Origin: Bacteroidales bacterium
GTDB lineage: Bacteria > Bacteroidota > Bacteroidia > Bacteroidales > VadinHA17
DNA length: 8,280 nucleotides
Direction of reading: 5' to 3'
Assembly (NCBI GenBank): GCA_030692905.1
Contig: JAUYBT010000158.1
Span: 1 to 8,280 of the forward strand
Positions 1-6,561 of the stretch are shown here, in pieces (the stretch's first letter is position 1; each line of letters begins with the position of its first letter). Below the pieces are notes generated by a model. It searched no databases, was not told the DNA's origin, and worked only from the letters and a program-made list of their open reading frames with translations. Made by a program: the position numbers and the translations under genes.

Positions 1-2440
1 CACCATACGTCCTGGCTCCTATCCCATAACTGTAAAACTCACCTCCTTCAGTTATCTCTTCAAAATCGAGCCACAAGGCAGCTTGCTTTTTAAATTCTTT
101 TGTTGGGTTTTGAAGTGAACCAAAAGAAACCTCCTTCGCAAAAATTCCTACCTGGTCAATAATCGCATCACAGATATATACTGATGTCTCCTGCCCATGT
201 ATTTCGACGTTTCGCCCTATGTTTACCGGGAAAGGAGTATTACGGATATTTCCTGAAACAGGCACAGCATTGCTTTCCTTTCCATCGATTGATAATGAAA
301 TTGCCGTGCCGTTATATCGTGCTACAACATGATGCCAGTTGTTTTCCCAGTTTTCCGGAAGAGCAATCTGTATTTTGCGTTTTTGCCGGGTAGTTATATA
401 AAACTCAAGAGAGTCTTTCCTGATCTGGTGCAAACCAAACTGATAATTTCCTTTTGTTATCAGGGTTCCGGCTGAACTGATAAGTGAACGCGGATAGACT
501 TGGAGCGAAAGAGTAAGCTGGTTTCCGCTGACCTCCAGTGCTTCATCCCTGTACACCTCCACCCACTGATCGTGACCATTCAGGTCAATTCCTTTTCCAG
601 ACACTCCGGGGACCAGTTTCGCATGTCCCATAACATTCACCTGCACATTATTTTCCGAAGCATCTTTAAGTGACCTTATCTTCTCAGTTATACCGGTACT
701 AACAAAATCCCATATTGCACCACCCATGCTCCGGGGATACCTGTAAAAGGCCTCCCAATAATCATCGAGACCACCGCCACCGTTACCGGTAACTGCAAGA
801 TATTCATCGAGAAAAGAAGGCCGTGGATCGATACTATCCGAAACCAGAAATACTTTTGTAATCAGATCGAATATCTGGGGATATCGTGGACCGATTATCT
901 CTTCGCATTTGTGAGAAAAAGCATTTCCCCCGTACATCCAATAGCGGGATTTGTCATATTTTTTTCCCTCATCAATAACGGAACAGATATTATCGCCTTC
1001 ACCGCTTTCATTTCCTGCACTCCAAAAGAGTACAGACGGATGATTCCTGTCGCGCAATACCATCTTACGGGCTCTTTCACGATACATCGCCTCCCATTCT
1101 TTATTCCTTGATACATATTCAGTAGCATGCGACTCATCACCTGTTTCATCAACTACATAAATGCCATATTCATCGGCCAGTTCGAGATATCTGGTAACCG
1201 GGGGATAATGTGAGGTCCTAACACAGTTGATATTGAACTGTTTGAAGAGACTCAGATCCTTTCTGATTGTCTCCTCATTCATTGTATGTCCCAGAGTCGG
1301 ATGCTGCATATGGCTGTTAATCCCGTTAAGTTTAACAGGAACGCCATTAAGGTAGAACACCTGATTCCTGATTTCGGTCTCTTTGAATCCGATCCTTCCT
1401 ATGATTACTTCTATAGTATTTCCGGAAGAGTTTATCAGCTCAAAAGTGAGTGTATAAAGGTTAGGATATTCGGCAGACCATTTTGCCGGATTTTTAATAT
1501 CATCCGATATTTTAACAGTATGTTTGTTTCCTGCAAGGACGGAGAATTTTTCAGAGATTAAGGTCTTTACAATCTTCCTGTCGGAATCATAAAGGGTTGT
1601 CCGAAGTGTGAAATTATTAACAGTACTGATGAAATAATTTTTCACATCCACAGACACATCGAGACGTGCATCAGTATATGTCTTATCGAGATCGGTTGTT
1701 GCATACCAGTCAAATATATGTGCTTTAGGAGTTGCGAATAACCATACATCATCAAAAATTCCTGCCAGTCGCCAGTAATCCTGGTCCTCAAGATAGTAAC
1801 CATCGGAATATTTATAAACATTCACAGCAATTATGTTTTTCCCCGGTTTCAGGTATTTAGTGATATTATATTCAGCAGGTTCCTGGGCGCCCTCGTTATA
1901 ACCGACCTCTTTACCATTTATCCAGACGAAAGAAGCGGAGGCTGTTTTCTCCATACGGAGGAATATCTCTTTATCTTTCCATGAGCCCGGCAAATTAAAC
2001 ATTTTGCGGTATGATCCTGTTGGATTGTATTCTTTTGGGACATAAGGAGGGTTTGGAGGGAAAGGAGTTTTCACATTACGAAAAAGAGGATCGCCGAATC
2101 CCTGCATCTCCCAGTTGGATGGCACATGAATAGTATCCCATTTTTTATCGTTGAAGTTTTCCGCAAAGAACTTTTCAGGTGTTCCTTCCGGGGTACTGGC
2201 AAAGTGAAATTTCCAGGTGCCGTTGAGCAAAAGAAAACTGATTGCCTTGCTTCTTTCATTCTCTAATGCCTCATTAACAGTAAAATAAGGAACCAGTGGG
2301 ACATGTCCCTCTTCCTGGTTCAATTCAAATACCTGAGTATTCTCAAGGTAGTTATAAATATCTGACAGAAAATTTTTATCCTGTGCTGATGCAGCAGCAG
2401 CGACTGTGCATAAAAGAATTGATAACAGCTTCCTTTTCAT
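1..2440 (-). CDS. Secreted GH2 beta-galactosidase (LacZ-like) with internal LamG-like domain; 3' end outside window
   Basis: Probably hydrolyses terminal beta-galactosides in the periplasm or outside the cell. The frame is open from the ATG at 2440 to the left edge (813 codons), so the C-terminus is missing; E. coli LacZ has about 1024 residues. Residues 1-19 are a signal peptide (MKRKLLSILL start, cleavage at ASA/QD). Residues about 50-233 are the sugar-binding domain, with PSNW ending at W110 and LEDQD at 217-221. An Ig-like GH2 domain follows to about 340, then the TIM barrel. Seen residues match LacZ: H411 in SHYP, E436 and H438 in DESH, acid/base E478 in GNESGEG, and nucleophile E546 in FLDEYL. 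GGAIWDF lies near 575. A LamG-like jelly roll spans about 597-775 (NWHHVVARYNG at W702, SIDGK), after which barrel-type sequence resumes (WLDFEE, then YSYGIGARTYG). The family call is strong; beta-galactosidase as opposed to another GH2 activity is inferred from the catalytic motifs. No SusC/D neighbour is visible. Confidence 0.93.
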   Translation of the reverse strand, partial: MKRKLLSILLCTVAAAASAQDKNFLSDIYNYLENTQVFELNQEEGHVPLVPYFTVNEALENERSKAISFLLLNGTWKFHFASTPEGTPEKFFAENFNDKKWDTIHVPSNWEMQGFGDPLFRNVKTPFPPNPPYVPKEYNPTGSYRKMFNLPGSWKDKEIFLRMEKTASASFVWINGKEVGYNEGAQEPAEYNITKYLKPGKNIIAVNVYKYSDGYYLEDQDYWRLAGIFDDVWLFATPKAHIFDWYATTDLDKTYTDARLDVSVDVKNYFISTVNNFTLRTTLYDSDRKIVKTLISEKFSVLAGNKHTVKISDDIKNPAKWSAEYPNLYTLTFELINSSGNTIEVIIGRIGFKETEIRNQVFYLNGVPVKLNGINSHMQHPTLGHTMNEETIRKDLSLFKQFNINCVRTSHYPPVTRYLELADEYGIYVVDETGDESHATEYVSRNKEWEAMYRERARKMVLRDRNHPSVLFWSAGNESGEGDNICSVIDEGKKYDKSRYWMYGGNAFSHKCEEIIGPRYPQIFDLITKVFLVSDSIDPRPSFLDEYLAVTGNGGGGLDDYWEAFYRYPRSMGGAIWDFVSTGITEKIRSLKDASENNVQVNVMGHAKLVPGVSGKGIDLNGHDQWVEVYRDEALEVSGNQLTLSLQVYPRSLISSAGTLITKGNYQFGLHQIRKDSLEFYITTRQKRKIQIALPENWENNWHHVVARYNGTAISLSIDGKESNAVPVSGNIRNTPFPVNIGRNVEIHGQETSVYICDAIIDQVGIFAKEVSFGSLQNPTKEFKKQAALWLDFEEITEGGEFYSYGIGARTYG

Positions 2441-2619
2441 TTTAATAAAACTTTAAATCCTCAGGAAATATACACAAAATTGTCTCCAAAACGTTAATTG
2501 TAACCACAATGAAATCAAAAAATATTTGTTTTTGAATTATTCTAATGTATTCTTTTAATTTTTAAATTCGCAATTCACCTTAATTCACATAAAAAATACT
2601 TAACCTTAAAACCATAGAA
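2441..2619. promoter_or_regulatory. Divergent intergenic region between GH2 and M16 genes, with weak promoter-like boxes
   Basis: This AT-rich 179-base gap holds the starts of two genes that point away from each other, so both promoters should lie here. Compared with the Bacteroidota consensus (TTTG, about 19 bases, TAnnTTTG), only imperfect matches are seen. Toward GH2 on the minus strand: TTTG at 2519-2516, then 19 bases, then TAACGTTTTG at 2496-2487; a second box CAATTTTG lies at 2482-2475. Toward M16 on the plus strand: ATTG at 2497-2500, 20 bases, then AATATTTG at 2521-2528; another option is TTTG at 2531-2534 with TAATTTTT at 2556-2563. Neither gene has an obvious Shine-Dalgarno sequence. 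The region is certain as a divergent spacer; the individual boxes are tentative. Confidence 0.35.
2497..2510. promoter_or_regulatory. Small inverted repeat ATTGT-N4-ACAAT, possible operator
   Basis: Two perfect 5-base arms, ATTGT and ACAAT, flank the spacer AACC. The repeat lies in the divergent spacer, inside the gap between the candidate -33 and -7 boxes of the GH2 promoter and over the candidate -33 box for M16. A dimeric regulator could bind there. A 5-base palindrome in AT-rich DNA is also expected by chance, so this is only a candidate. Confidence 0.2.
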
Positions 2620-5439
2620 ATGAACAAGATGCGTATTTTTACAAAGATCTTTGCTATTCTGACCGTTGTTTTGATCAGTTCAGCATGCAACAAGGCTCCT
2701 GATAATGAAAAGCTTAATATAACCTATGAAAAATATGTCATGCAAAACGGACTTCAGGTTATTCTTCATACCGATCATTCCGATCCGATGATATCCTATG
2801 CCATCATGTACCATGTCGGCTCCAGCAGGGAAGTACCCGGTAAGACCGGATTTGCCCACCTCTTTGAACATTTGCTTTTCGTAGGTTCGGAGAATGTTAC
2901 GACAGGAACATTCGATAAAATTATTGAAAGTGCAGGGGGAAGTAATAATGGATTTACGACACGTGATATAACAACCTATTATGAAATGTTCCCGAAGAAT
3001 GCCCTTGAAAAAGTATTATGGCTTGAGTCGGATCGCATGGGATTTTTCATAAACTCAGTTACACAGCGTTCACTTGCCATTCAGCAGAATGTTGTTCAGA
3101 ACGAGAAAAGACAGAGTGTAGATAATTCACCTTACGGTTTTACAGATTATGTTATCAGTAAAAACCTTTACCCTGCAAGCCATCCTTATAACTGGGAAGT
3201 GATCGGAGAAATGGAAGACCTAAAGAGCGCTACTCTTGACGATGTGAAGAGCTACTACGAGCATTTCTACGGACCAAATAATGCCACGCTTGTACTTGCC
3301 GGTGATTTCAATCCTGATTCTGTTAAGCTGCTGATAAATAAATATTTCGGAGAAATAAAAGCGCATGGAGAAGTTGCATCCCGATCCGCAGAGATACCAA
3401 CTCTTGAAAAAACTATAAAATTGTATCACGAGGACAATTTTGCAAATGTACCGGAGATCAACCTGGTATGGCCGGTCTCTCAGGCCTATCAGAAAGATGC
3501 CTATGCCCTTGATTTTCTTGCAAAAATCCTTGCCGACGGCAAGAAAGCACCATTGTATAAAGTGCTTGTAAAGGAGAAGCAACTTACCTCCAGGACTTCA
3601 GCACACAATAATTCCGGTGAACTGGCAGGCGAATTCACAATTTCTGTCAGGGCAAACGAAGGAAAAACTCTTAAAGAAATAGAAGAGGCAGTGTCAGAGG
3701 CATTCAACCGGTTTGAAAAAGAGGGTATCACCGAAAAAGATGTGGAAAGAATTAAAGCTTCATCTGAAAAAGGCTTTTATGACGGACTCAGCAGTGTTTA
3801 TGACAAGTCGATACAACTGGCTTTCTATAACACTTTCCTTAATGATCCGGGATATATTGAAAAAGATATTGAAAACATCAAGGCAGTTACCCTGAATGAT
3901 GTGAAAATGGTATATGAAAAATACATTAAGGGGAAGCCTCATATTGCCACTAGTTTTGTACCCAAAGGGAAGCCTGAAATGATTGCTGAAAACTCAGTTC
4001 CTGCCGGTGTGAAAGAGGAGAATATCAACGAAGCCAGTCAGGTTGAGATTGCTAAGACAGGTGACGATAAAATAGTAAAAACTGCTTCTTCGATCGACAG
4101 GACAGTTGAACCACCGGTAGCGAAAGAACCGGAAGTTAATGTTCCTGAAATCTGGAAAGCCACGTTAGCAAATGGAATCCAGGTATATGGTATTCAGAAT
4201 AAGGAATTACCACTGGTAGATATAAGTCTTGTCATAAATGGCGGTGTTTATCAGGATAAAATAGCGCTGCCCGGAGTTGCAGGGATGGTTTCAAGCGTAC
4301 TTCCACAAGGAACAAAAAACAGGACACCGGAAGAATTAGAGGAAGAGATAGAGCTTCTTGGCTCCAGTATCAATATGGATGTAGGCCGGGAAGAAATATC
4401 AATGGATGCAAGCACTCTCTCCAGGAACTTTGAAAAGACACTTTCGCTTATGAAAGAGATCCTTCTCGAACCACGATGGGACTCAGCTGAGTTTTCGATG
4501 GCGCAGACCCGGACAAAGAACCTTATAATTCAGTCAGAAGCTAAGCCAAGAAGCGTAGCTAATCAATTTTTCTTCAAATTATTGTACGGGACAGATCATA
4601 TTTTCGGATACAACTCAATGGGAACCAGGGAATTGATTGATAAAATAAAAATGGATGATCTGAAAGCCTGGTATGAAAAGAACTTCTCCCCGTCTGTTAC
4701 AAAAATACAGGTAGCCGGCAATGTATTAAAAGAGCAGGTTCTTGCAGCTCTCAAACCTCTCGAAACGGAATGGAAAGCAAAAGAAGTAAAATTGAATAGC
4801 TTTCCTGTTCCTCCTAATCCTGAGAAATCCGTGATCTATTTTGTCGACATCCCGGGCTCCCGCCAATCAGTGATCTATATTGGTTATCTTGCGCTTTCAA
4901 GGGATAATCCTGACTATGTGCGTACCGATTTTATTAATTACAGGCTGGGGGGAGCTTTTACCAGTATCCTGAACCAGATCCTTCGCGAAGAGAAAGGATT
5001 CACATACGGCGCTTCAAGTTACTTCATGGAACAGAGGGTAATCGGTCCTTTTATAGCATCAACAAGCGTGCGTTCGGATGCAACATTCGAATCAATTAAA
5101 ATATTTAAAGATGAAATGGAAAAATACAGGAACGGGATATCTGAAGGAGACCTCCAGTTTATCAAAAACTGTATGATCCTTTCGAATGCCCTTCGTTTCG
5201 AGACAAATGGATCATTGGTGGAAATGCTATCCACAATGTCTAAATATGGCCTTACTGATGATTATATCAAGAAGGAAGAAAACATAATAAAAAACATAAC
5301 CCTCGAAGAGCACAAGGCAATCACAGATAAATACATTGTCCCTGACAGGATGTATTATGTGATAGTTGGAGACGCTGCAACGCAGATGAAACCACTTGAA
5401 AAGATAGGATTCGGGAAGCCGGTACTGGTAAAACCGTAG
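2620..5439 (+). CDS. M16 (pitrilysin/insulinase family) zinc metalloprotease, two fused M16 halves, predicted lipoprotein
   Basis: An exported zinc peptidase expected to cut peptides or small unfolded proteins inside a closed chamber, as M16 enzymes do. The start MNKMRIFTKI leads a hydrophobic segment ending in SSAC with Cys23, a relaxed lipobox, so a lipid-anchored envelope location is likely. The N-terminal half (about 36-445) has the inverted zinc motif HLFEH (H80, E83, H84) in a GFAHLFEHLLFVGS context, and the distal ligand is probably E162 in QNEKRQ. An M16_C-type segment follows (SATLDDVKSYYEHFYGPNNA from about 203). A charged linker covers about 455-505. The second half (508-939) is a non-zinc M16 repeat: the motif position reads GMVSS (G555, S558, S559), but the R789/GFTYG (Y796) pair typical of the partner subunit remains. 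Both halves in one chain give a complete clamshell, so no separate partner is needed. It is intact and ends KPVLVKP. Its last 119 bases overlap the antisense propeller reading frame. Substrate unknown. Confidence 0.93.
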   Translation: MNKMRIFTKIFAILTVVLISSACNKAPDNEKLNITYEKYVMQNGLQVILHTDHSDPMISYAIMYHVGSSREVPGKTGFAHLFEHLLFVGSENVTTGTFDKIIESAGGSNNGFTTRDITTYYEMFPKNALEKVLWLESDRMGFFINSVTQRSLAIQQNVVQNEKRQSVDNSPYGFTDYVISKNLYPASHPYNWEVIGEMEDLKSATLDDVKSYYEHFYGPNNATLVLAGDFNPDSVKLLINKYFGEIKAHGEVASRSAEIPTLEKTIKLYHEDNFANVPEINLVWPVSQAYQKDAYALDFLAKILADGKKAPLYKVLVKEKQLTSRTSAHNNSGELAGEFTISVRANEGKTLKEIEEAVSEAFNRFEKEGITEKDVERIKASSEKGFYDGLSSVYDKSIQLAFYNTFLNDPGYIEKDIENIKAVTLNDVKMVYEKYIKGKPHIATSFVPKGKPEMIAENSVPAGVKEENINEASQVEIAKTGDDKIVKTASSIDRTVEPPVAKEPEVNVPEIWKATLANGIQVYGIQNKELPLVDISLVINGGVYQDKIALPGVAGMVSSVLPQGTKNRTPEELEEEIELLGSSINMDVGREEISMDASTLSRNFEKTLSLMKEILLEPRWDSAEFSMAQTRTKNLIIQSEAKPRSVANQFFFKLLYGTDHIFGYNSMGTRELIDKIKMDDLKAWYEKNFSPSVTKIQVAGNVLKEQVLAALKPLETEWKAKEVKLNSFPVPPNPEKSVIYFVDIPGSRQSVIYIGYLALSRDNPDYVRTDFINYRLGGAFTSILNQILREEKGFTYGASSYFMEQRVIGPFIASTSVRSDATFESIKIFKDEMEKYRNGISEGDLQFIKNCMILSNALRFETNGSLVEMLSTMSKYGLTDDYIKKEENIIKNITLEEHKAITDKYIVPDRMYYVIVGDAATQMKPLEKIGFGKPVLVKP

Positions 5440-6343
5440 AAAAAAAACCTAACTGGCAGCTATTTTTCGGATCACATGAAGCGTCTTTCCAGACTTCGGT
5501 AACACTGCTTCCGTCAGGAGACAGCTTAAGCATTTTACTTCCTAAACCATATCCGCTTGTGCAAAAAAGATAACCATCGATATAAACAGGAGTATTGGGA
5601 TGAACATCCGGTTCCATTATAAACTCAGATTTCCAGAGTGATGCACCGGTTGAAGCATCAAATCCACAAATGGAATTCTGCATAATTGTAACTAAAATCT
5701 TCTTGTTCTGAAGCTTAATCAGCATCGGAGAACAATAGGCCGATGGCTCGCCATTACCTTTGCTTTTCCATATCTGTTTCCCGGTGTTTATATCTAGTGC
5801 AACCATGGCTGCATCTGGTCCACCTGGTGTGCAATACAAAACATTGCCATCGAAGAGCAGATTCTCAGTTATTCCCCATTGAATATTTACGGCACCGTAT
5901 TGTTTTACCAGATCTAATGTCCATACAATTTGACCATCGGAGCAATTCATGCTATAAAGTTTGCCGTAAGCACTAAGGAAGTATAGTTTGTCCTTAACTA
6001 CAAGTGGTGTTGACCTTACTCCGTTATGGCTTTCGGCCCATTCAGTACTATATTCTTTTTTCCACAGAAGCTTACCCTGCAGATCAAAAGCAAAAACGAA
6101 CCCTGTCCCGTTAATCATACCGGTTGTGAAAACTCCTTTTCCTGTCACAGCAGCAGAGGTATGGCCATCGCCCAGTTCGTCAAAATGCCATAATAGTTTT
6201 GGTCCGGTATCGGGCCACTTTTTCAGCAACCCGGTTTCATTATAAATACCATCGCGGTTTGGTCCGCGCCACTGTGCCACATCCTGTGCACTTAAATTAG
6301 TAACGATAATTGATATCAGAATTGTGAAGAGTAAACTTCTCAT
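5321..6343 (-). CDS. Secreted PQQ-type beta-propeller repeat protein, C-terminally truncated (probable decaying gene)
   Basis: Start chosen at 6343 (MRSLLFTILI), which gives a clean signal peptide with cleavage at LSA/QD after residue 19 and lies just below a good promoter; 6352 (MITM) is an alternative. The frame stays open back to an ATG at 6496, but that extension translates intergenic repeats and the promoter and is rejected. The mature protein begins QWRGPNRDG, typical of exported PQQ-like propellers in Bacteroidota and Planctomycetes. Blade-ending tryptophans occur at W94 (GKLLW), W141 (GQIVW), W192 (GKQIW), W237 (GASLW) and W285 (SVTEVW), so about five blades are present where such propellers usually have seven or eight. 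After S289 the homology-like pattern stops. Residues 290-340 are an unrelated tail and the last 39 or so are antisense to the M16 3' end. In intact relatives I would expect a stretch like LDTHHGG plus further blades. Role unknown: binding, scaffolding or a redox-linked enzyme are all possible, and it may be nonfunctional. Confidence 0.7.
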   Translation of the reverse strand: MRSLLFTILISIIVTNLSAQDVAQWRGPNRDGIYNETGLLKKWPDTGPKLLWHFDELGDGHTSAAVTGKGVFTTGMINGTGFVFAFDLQGKLLWKKEYSTEWAESHNGVRSTPLVVKDKLYFLSAYGKLYSMNCSDGQIVWTLDLVKQYGAVNIQWGITENLLFDGNVLYCTPGGPDAAMVALDINTGKQIWKSKGNGEPSAYCSPMLIKLQNKKILVTIMQNSICGFDASTGASLWKSEFIMEPDVHPNTPVYIDGYLFCTSGYGLGSKMLKLSPDGSSVTEVWKDASCDPKNSCQLGFFSTVLPVPASRILSFQVVSSALQRLQLSHNTSCQGQCIYL

Positions 6344-6373
6344 AGTTATCATTTTAAAAGTTTTGAAACTTCT

Positions 6374-6403
6374 CAAATATAATTTAAAATGTGAATTACC
6401 AAT
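6374..6403 (-). promoter_or_regulatory. Promoter for the PQQ propeller gene
   Basis: On the minus strand, TATATTTG at 6381-6374 is an exact match to the Bacteroidota -7 box TAnnTTTG. ATTG at 6403-6400 lies 18 bases upstream and is a 3-of-4 match to the -33 box TTTG. Transcription would begin near 6367, about 25 bases before the ATG at 6343. This supports the start at 6343 or 6352 and speaks against the longer reading frame from 6496. Confidence 0.6.
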
Positions 6404-6456
6404 ATGTTCTATGGTCGTACTGAGTATTTTTAACTTTTTTTTAACACGAATTCCAT

Positions 6457-6484
6457 TGTTCCGGGTTGAGAGTTCCGAGTTCCG
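6457..6484. repeat. Four tandem 7-base units (minus strand CGGAACT-like)
   Basis: On the plus strand the units read TGTTCCG, GGTTGAG, AGTTCCG and AGTTCCG with no bases between them. On the other strand this is CGGAACT, CGGAACT, CTCAACC, CGGAACA. Two units are identical, one differs at one base and one is more diverged. The array lies between the M1 gene's 3' end and the propeller promoter. Heptamer arrays of this look are something I recall from intergenic DNA of Bacteroidota; here only one array is seen. Confidence 0.6.
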
Positions 6485-6507
6485 CGTTTCATTCACTTAA
6501 AAACCTC

Positions 6508-6536
6508 TTACTTTTGTCTTTTTACTTTTGTCTTTT
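6508..6536. repeat. Tandem 14-base T-rich repeat, two exact units
   Basis: The unit TTACTTTTGTCTTT occurs twice back to back (6508-6521 and 6522-6535) and runs into further pyrimidine-rich sequence up to about 6554 (TGTCTTATTTCTCCTTTTG). Each unit contains TACTTTTG, an exact TAnnTTTG match on the plus strand (6509-6516 and 6523-6530), though no plus-strand gene follows. The 14 bases TACTTTTGTCTTTT reappear in inverted orientation at 8233-8246, on the other side of the M1 gene. No hairpin terminator is visible for the M1 gene in this gap. Confidence 0.6.
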
Positions 6537-6561
6537 GTCTTATTTCTCCTTTTGCCGAATC

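Noticed and set aside
895..1152. 85-residue minus-strand reading frame within the GH2 region
   Set aside because: It is out of frame with the GH2 gene, which has all catalytic motifs through this stretch; the short frame shows no domain character.
3220..3582. 120-residue minus-strand reading frame opposite the M16 gene
   Set aside because: It is antisense to clear M16 coding sequence and has no signal, motif or promoter of its own.
5421..5450. Possible terminator hairpin at the end of the M16 gene (GGT AAA ACC followed by an A-tract)
   Set aside because: The stem is only three to five pairs with a bulge, and the tract downstream is A on the transcript strand, not the U-run an intrinsic terminator needs.
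6344..6496. N-terminal extension of the propeller protein back to the ATG at 6496
   Set aside because: It would put about 51 low-quality residues in front of a clean signal peptide, translate the 7-base repeat array, and run through an exact TAnnTTTG promoter box at 6381-6374.
6501..6560. CRISPR-like or satellite array in the T-rich repeats
   Set aside because: There are only two exact 14-base units with no spacers, and the sequence is low complexity.
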